Below, in pieces: positions 61,104-64,000 of a DNA stretch of 64,000 bases. This DNA is from an uncultured Eggerthellaceae bacterium (GTDB lineage: Bacteria; Actinomycetota; Coriobacteriia; Coriobacteriales; Eggerthellaceae). The translations under genes were made by a program, and so were the position numbers. Every line of letters begins with the position of its first letter. Position 1 is the first letter of the stretch. The stretch spans positions 28,324 through 92,323 of the forward strand of contig CANSWY010000006.1 in NCBI GenBank assembly GCA_947650915.1. Direction: 5' to 3'. The notes beneath the pieces are model-generated. The model saw only the letters and a list, made by a program, of their open reading frames with translations, did no database searches and had not been told where the DNA came from.

Positions 61104-62324
61104 ATGAAGAAAGAACGAATTCGCGAACTGGACGAACACATCCATGTGACCACGTTCCAGCCGAAGGAATACATCAATGAAGCCCCGGCGGGAGGTCCGC
61201 TGGTGTCCATCTACATCCCGGTGAAGCGCACGCAGCGCGAAGGCGGCCAGCAGGATTGGGACCGCATCGCATTCAAGGACCTGTGCGCGGAGGCGTACCG
61301 GCGCTTGGCTGAGGAATGCGCTGAGAAGGACTGGGCGGGCATCAAGCAGAAGCTGGACCACATCCTGGCCCATGAGGACCTGCCGCTCTGGGTTGATGCC
61401 GCGCAGGGCCTGGCGTTCCTGGTCACGAACCAGGACGCGTACGTCATCAACATGAACACAGCGCCGCAGGCCATCGTGGTGGTGGGGCCGCAGTTCTACC
61501 TGAAGCCGCTGTTCGCGGACCAGATGCACGAGATGAGCTACAAGCTGCTGCTCTTGAACACGGATTTCTTCGCGTTGCTGGACGGCGATTTCAACGGCGT
61601 GCACTACGTGCCGCTGCCAGATGACGTGAAGGCCTACTTCACGGAAACGTTCCCGGAGTTCGACGGCGAGACCACCGCGCTTGATTATTACAGCCTGACG
61701 GACCACGAATCCCCCTACCATGGCCACAAATCCCGCAATGACGTCACCCAGGAAGAGGCTGAGAAGTTCTTCCGTTACGTGGACAAGGCCATGAACGACA
61801 CGCTGGTCCGCGAAAGCAACGACCCGGTCATCCTGGTCACGGCGCCCGAACATGAGCACCTGTTCCGCACGCTCTGCACGTTCGAAACGCTGCTGCCAGA
61901 AGGCATCAACAAAGATCCGCGCACGCTTTCGGGCACCACCTTGCGTGACGATGCGGTGGCCATCATGGAAGGCATCCGCGCGAAGGAGCTGGCGAAGCTG
62001 GAAGAGGACTACGGATACAAGGCTTCCAAGGGCGAGGCGTCCGACAGCATCCCGGACATCGGGCTGGCGCTGGTGGAGCGCAAGGTGGGCGTGCTGTTCC
62101 TGGAAGAGGGCAAGGGCGTGCCGGGCACGTTCAACGCTGAGACGGGCGCGGTCACGTTCGACGGTTCGAAGGATCCGGTGGATGACAAGGAACTGGATCC
62201 GGCCAGCCCGGATGTGGCAGCCTCCTTCGCCGAAGCGGCCGCGCTGCAGGACGCGCAGGTGCTGGTCCTTCCCGCAGACAAGATGCCCACGAAGACCGGC
62301 ATCGCCGCAACGTACCGTTTCTAG
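61104..62324 (+). CDS. Bacterial eRF1-like (baeRF) family protein
   Basis: The 406-residue protein matches the plan of the baeRF families related to archaeo-eukaryotic release factor 1: LVSIYIPVKRTQREGGQQDW near residue 30, GLAFLVTNQDAYVINM and KPLFADQMHEMSYKLLLLNT, followed by an L7Ae-like C-terminal region (ILVTAPEHEHLFR, ALVERKVGVLFLEEGKG). These proteins are predicted to act on stressed or hibernating ribosomes. The ATG at 61104 has a perfect CAAGGAGG site. It stands alone. Confidence 0.75.
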   Translation: MKKERIRELDEHIHVTTFQPKEYINEAPAGGPLVSIYIPVKRTQREGGQQDWDRIAFKDLCAEAYRRLAEECAEKDWAGIKQKLDHILAHEDLPLWVDAAQGLAFLVTNQDAYVINMNTAPQAIVVVGPQFYLKPLFADQMHEMSYKLLLLNTDFFALLDGDFNGVHYVPLPDDVKAYFTETFPEFDGETTALDYYSLTDHESPYHGHKSRNDVTQEEAEKFFRYVDKAMNDTLVRESNDPVILVTAPEHEHLFRTLCTFETLLPEGINKDPRTLSGTTLRDDAVAIMEGIRAKELAKLEEDYGYKASKGEASDSIPDIGLALVERKVGVLFLEEGKGVPGTFNAETGAVTFDGSKDPVDDKELDPASPDVAASFAEAAALQDAQVLVLPADKMPTKTGIAATYRF

Positions 62325-62363
62325 CACCACATCCTGGGGAGGCACGAACCCCCGCCGCCCCAG

Positions 62364-62458
62364 GATGTGCAAAAGGGACGTCCCCAGGATGTGCAAAAGG
62401 AACGTCCCTTTTGCACATCAGGAAGCCTTTTGCACATCAGAGAGCCTTTTGCACATCC
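62364..62458. repeat. Decayed cluster of family 1 arms
   Basis: Five partial arms: two GGATGTGCAAAAGG starts and three CCTTTTGCACATC ends, without a normal loop. It looks like collapsed remnants of one or more copies. Confidence 0.75.
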
Positions 62459-62461
62459 CAC

Positions 62462-62493
62462 AAAAAAGGCCCGGTCTGATGACCGGGCCTTTT
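62462..62493 (-). terminator. Rho-independent terminator of the rplJL operon
   Basis: Stem GGCCCGGTC / GACCGGGCC with a 4-nt loop and A/T tracts on both sides, so it can work on both strands. It lies 20 bp past the rplL stop. Confidence 0.88.
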
Positions 62494-62512
62494 CGATGCT
62501 TGCAGCAGAAAG

Positions 62513-62896
62513 CTACTTGACGGTGACAGCAGCACCAGCCTCTTCCAGCTTGGCCTTGATCTCATCGGCCTTGTCTTGCGGCACGCCCTCGGCGATGGGA
62601 GCCGGCGCACCCTCGACGGCCTCCTTGGCCTCCTTCAGGCCCAGGCCGGTGATCTCACGGACCACCTTGATGACCGCGATCTTGTTGTCACCGAAGCCCT
62701 CCAGGATGACGTCGAAGTCCGTCTTGCCCGCGTCAGCAGCGCCCGCGTCGCCCGCCGGAGCACCAGCAGCAGCAACGGCGACCGGAGCAGCAGCGCTCAC
62801 GCCGAAGGCCTCTTCGATGTCCTTCACCAGTTCGGATGCCTCCAGCAGGGACATCTCCTTCAGAGCTTCCAGGATCTCTTCACGTGAAACAGCCAT
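62513..62896 (-). CDS. rplL: Ribosomal protein bL12 (L7/L12)
   Basis: The 127-residue stalk protein has an N-terminal dimerisation domain ([20 protein letters not shown]), an Ala/Gly/Pro hinge (about residues 35-55) and the C-terminal factor-binding domain ([35 protein letters not shown]). It recruits translation GTPases. It follows rplJ, the normal order, and is closed by a strong terminator. Confidence 0.98.
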   Translation of the reverse strand: MAVSREEILEALKEMSLLEASELVKDIEEAFGVSAAAPVAVAAAGAPAGDAGAADAGKTDFDVILEGFGDNKIAVIKVVREITGLGLKEAKEAVEGAPAPIAEGVPQDKADEIKAKLEEAGAAVTVK

Positions 62897-62978
62897 GTTC
62901 GTTTCCTTTCATGCGGCCAGGCGCATGCCCGGCTTCTCTTGTTCTCATGCAGCCACGCAGCTGCGGTTCATGCAGCCT

Positions 62979-63500
62979 TTAGGCTGCTTCCTTCTGGTCG
63001 GCCACGGCCTTGACCACCTGCGCCATCCCGCGGGGCACGCCGTTGATGGACGTTGCCAGACCACGCGCCACACCGCTGATGGCACCAGCGATCTGCGCCA
63101 TGAGCACTTCGCGGGACGGAAGGGACGCGATGGCCTCCACCTCTGCCGCGCTGACGGCCGCACCGTCCATGAGACCACCCTTGATCTGAAGGTTCTCGTT
63201 GTCCTTCGCGAATTCCTTGATGGCCTTGGCGGACGCTGCCACATCCGTGCCTGCGAAGACGAAGGCTGACGGACCTGCCAGCAAATCATCCAGCGTAGGC
63301 AGATCAGCCTGCGAAAGCGCCAGATGCATGATGGTGTTCTTGTACACCTTCATCTGACCGTCGGCTTCACGGATGTTGCGACGCAGCTGTTGAATCTCCT
63401 TCACGGTGAGGCCACGATAATCGACCACCCAAACCGCGCCGGCCGCCTCCAGATCAGCCTTGATGTTCGCGAGCATCTCTTGATTCTGTGCGTTCGGCAT
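62979..63500 (-). CDS. rplJ: Ribosomal protein uL10
   Basis: The 173-residue protein anchors the L12 stalk: VVDYRGLTVKEIQQLRRNIR near residue 25, KVYKNTIMHLALSQ, and C-terminal helices (VARGLATSINGVPRGMAQVV) that bind L12 dimers. An AAGGAGGT site lies 10 bp before the ATG. The upstream leader carries hairpins expected of the autoregulatory L10 leader. Confidence 0.97.
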   Translation of the reverse strand: MPNAQNQEMLANIKADLEAAGAVWVVDYRGLTVKEIQQLRRNIREADGQMKVYKNTIMHLALSQADLPTLDDLLAGPSAFVFAGTDVAASAKAIKEFAKDNENLQIKGGLMDGAAVSAAEVEAIASLPSREVLMAQIAGAISGVARGLATSINGVPRGMAQVVKAVADQKEAA

Positions 63501-63539
63501 ATGCTGTTACACCTCCTTCATGCTGTTCCAGCGTTCTGC

Positions 63540-63715
63540 CGAACCTTTTGACAGGCCTTGCATGAAAACGGCCTCCGCACACGAGGGCGGAGGCCGACAA
63601 CGTCATGTCTCGCACTACCTCGGCTGGCCGCTTTCGCGATTGAACCCTGGCGGGTACCGGCTGTCTTGAGCAGCAGAACTTCTTCCATTGTGCTGCCCTT
63701 GCGAGCAGCCTGCCC
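63540..63715 (-). ncRNA. Ribosomal L10 leader (autoregulatory)
   Basis: The 200-bp region before rplJ on the minus strand holds several hairpins, as expected for the leader bound by the L10-L12 complex. Boundaries are estimated from position. Confidence 0.6.
63562..63596 (-). terminator. Attenuator hairpin in the L10 leader
   Basis: Stem GGCCTCCGC / GCGGAGGCC with an 8-nt loop, followed on the minus strand by GTTTTC. It lies 60 bp before the rplJ start and could be a transcription attenuator. Confidence 0.65.
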
Positions 63716-63747
63716 ATGATAGCAGAACTCCCCTCCCATGCAACAGA

Positions 63748-63845
63748 GATGTGCAAAAGGGACGTTCCAAATTGCACATAGGAATTGTCTTTCAGTGCGC
63801 AAAGTCTTTTCCTATGTGCATTTTGGGACGTCCCTTTTGCACATC
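63748..63845. repeat. 98-bp palindromic repeat, family 1
   Basis: Left arm GTTCC; loop CTTTCAGTGC (group A reverse). The right arm has one change (CATTTTGGGACG). Confidence 0.95.
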
Positions 63846-64000
63846 CAAGGGCGATGGGCGCGCAGCGCCCTAGAGCCCGCCAATGAATGCAGCGGCCCGA
63901 AGGGCCGCGACAGCTGGGCGCCCTGCAGGGCGCCCAGCTGGCACGCGCGAAGCGCGCACGGCCGGTGCGCGCCCCGAAGGGGTGCCGCCGGCCGTGCGCC
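63846..64000. repeat. GC-rich multi-hairpin element (continues past the window)
   Basis: Five adjacent dyads: GGGCGC/GCGCCC (63856-63870), GCGGCCC-GAA-GGGCCGC (63892-63908), a perfect 30-bp palindrome centred on CTGCAG (63911-63940), CGCGC-GAA-GCGCG (63944-63956), and a 12-bp stem GCGCACGGCCGG (63954-63965) with its partner at 63988-63999 enclosing CCCC-GAA-GGGG. Three loops are GAA. Confidence 0.8.

Noticed and set aside
1276..63845. Family 1 palindromes as a CRISPR array
   Set aside because: Copies are dispersed one by one between genes, are palindromic along their whole length, and have no regular spacers or cas genes.

Overview
The window is GC-rich (roughly 60-65% in the core genes) and looks like a chromosome segment of an actinobacterium of the class Coriobacteriia, probably Eggerthellaceae. 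This is inferred from the flavin-dependent fumarate-reductase-like gene, a TAXI-type TRAP transporter, small Zn-ribbon proteins and codon use; no rRNA or tRNA gene is present to prove it. Core genes include rplJ-rplL with its leader, guaA, a UvrA-like ABC protein, sfsA, a beta carbonic anhydrase and a ccdA-tlpA pair.

Layout: 0-15 kb holds metabolic and transport genes (flavoprotein, carbonic anhydrase, RarD-like permease, VanZ/RDD membrane protein, secreted metallo-beta-lactamase-fold lipoprotein, thiol-redox pair, SfsA, SulP transporter) and two separate pairs of an XRE regulator with a small membrane protein. 15.6-23.2 kb holds a cassette of a WYL regulator plus two unrecognised proteins, a DUF4143-type ATPase behind phased promoter repeats, and two calcineurin-like phosphoesterases, one broken by a nonsense codon. 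23.5-31 kb holds a LysR gene divergent from a TAXI receptor and fused TRAP permease, then three NAD(P)-binding oxidoreductases. 31-33 kb is a compact hydrolase/acetyltransferase/tautomerase operon. 32.9-52 kb is an accessory, defence-like region of lower GC: a HTH-HNH protein, a LlaJI-like four-gene restriction-modification operon (two m5C methyltransferases, McrB-like GTPase, LlaJI/McrC-like nuclease), a methyltransferase, IS30 remnants, an unrecognised 349-aa protein with a Zn-ribbon partner, a TipAS-type MerR gene, a yjdF gene behind a probable yjdF riboswitch, a PHP-SMC fusion ATPase with a small partner, a decayed sigma fragment and a HipA-like kinase. 52-64 kb returns to core genes and a metal-efflux operon (ArsR, HMA chaperone, P-type ATPase).

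The most striking feature is a family of intergenic palindromes. Eighteen full copies, each exactly 98 bp, are scattered through the window, about one per 3.6 kb, between genes of any orientation and often touching a stop codon. Each has two inverted arms, each arm itself a palindrome centred on GGGACGTCCC, around a variable loop. The architecture is REPIN-like. The arms carry a marker that keeps one polarity along the window in 15 of 18 copies, while the loops occur in both orientations. Two further palindromic families (about 84 bp and about 66-80 bp) are confined to the accessory region, where they have been appended to gene 3' ends and IS30 remnants. Many apparent small ORFs are translations of these repeats and are left out.
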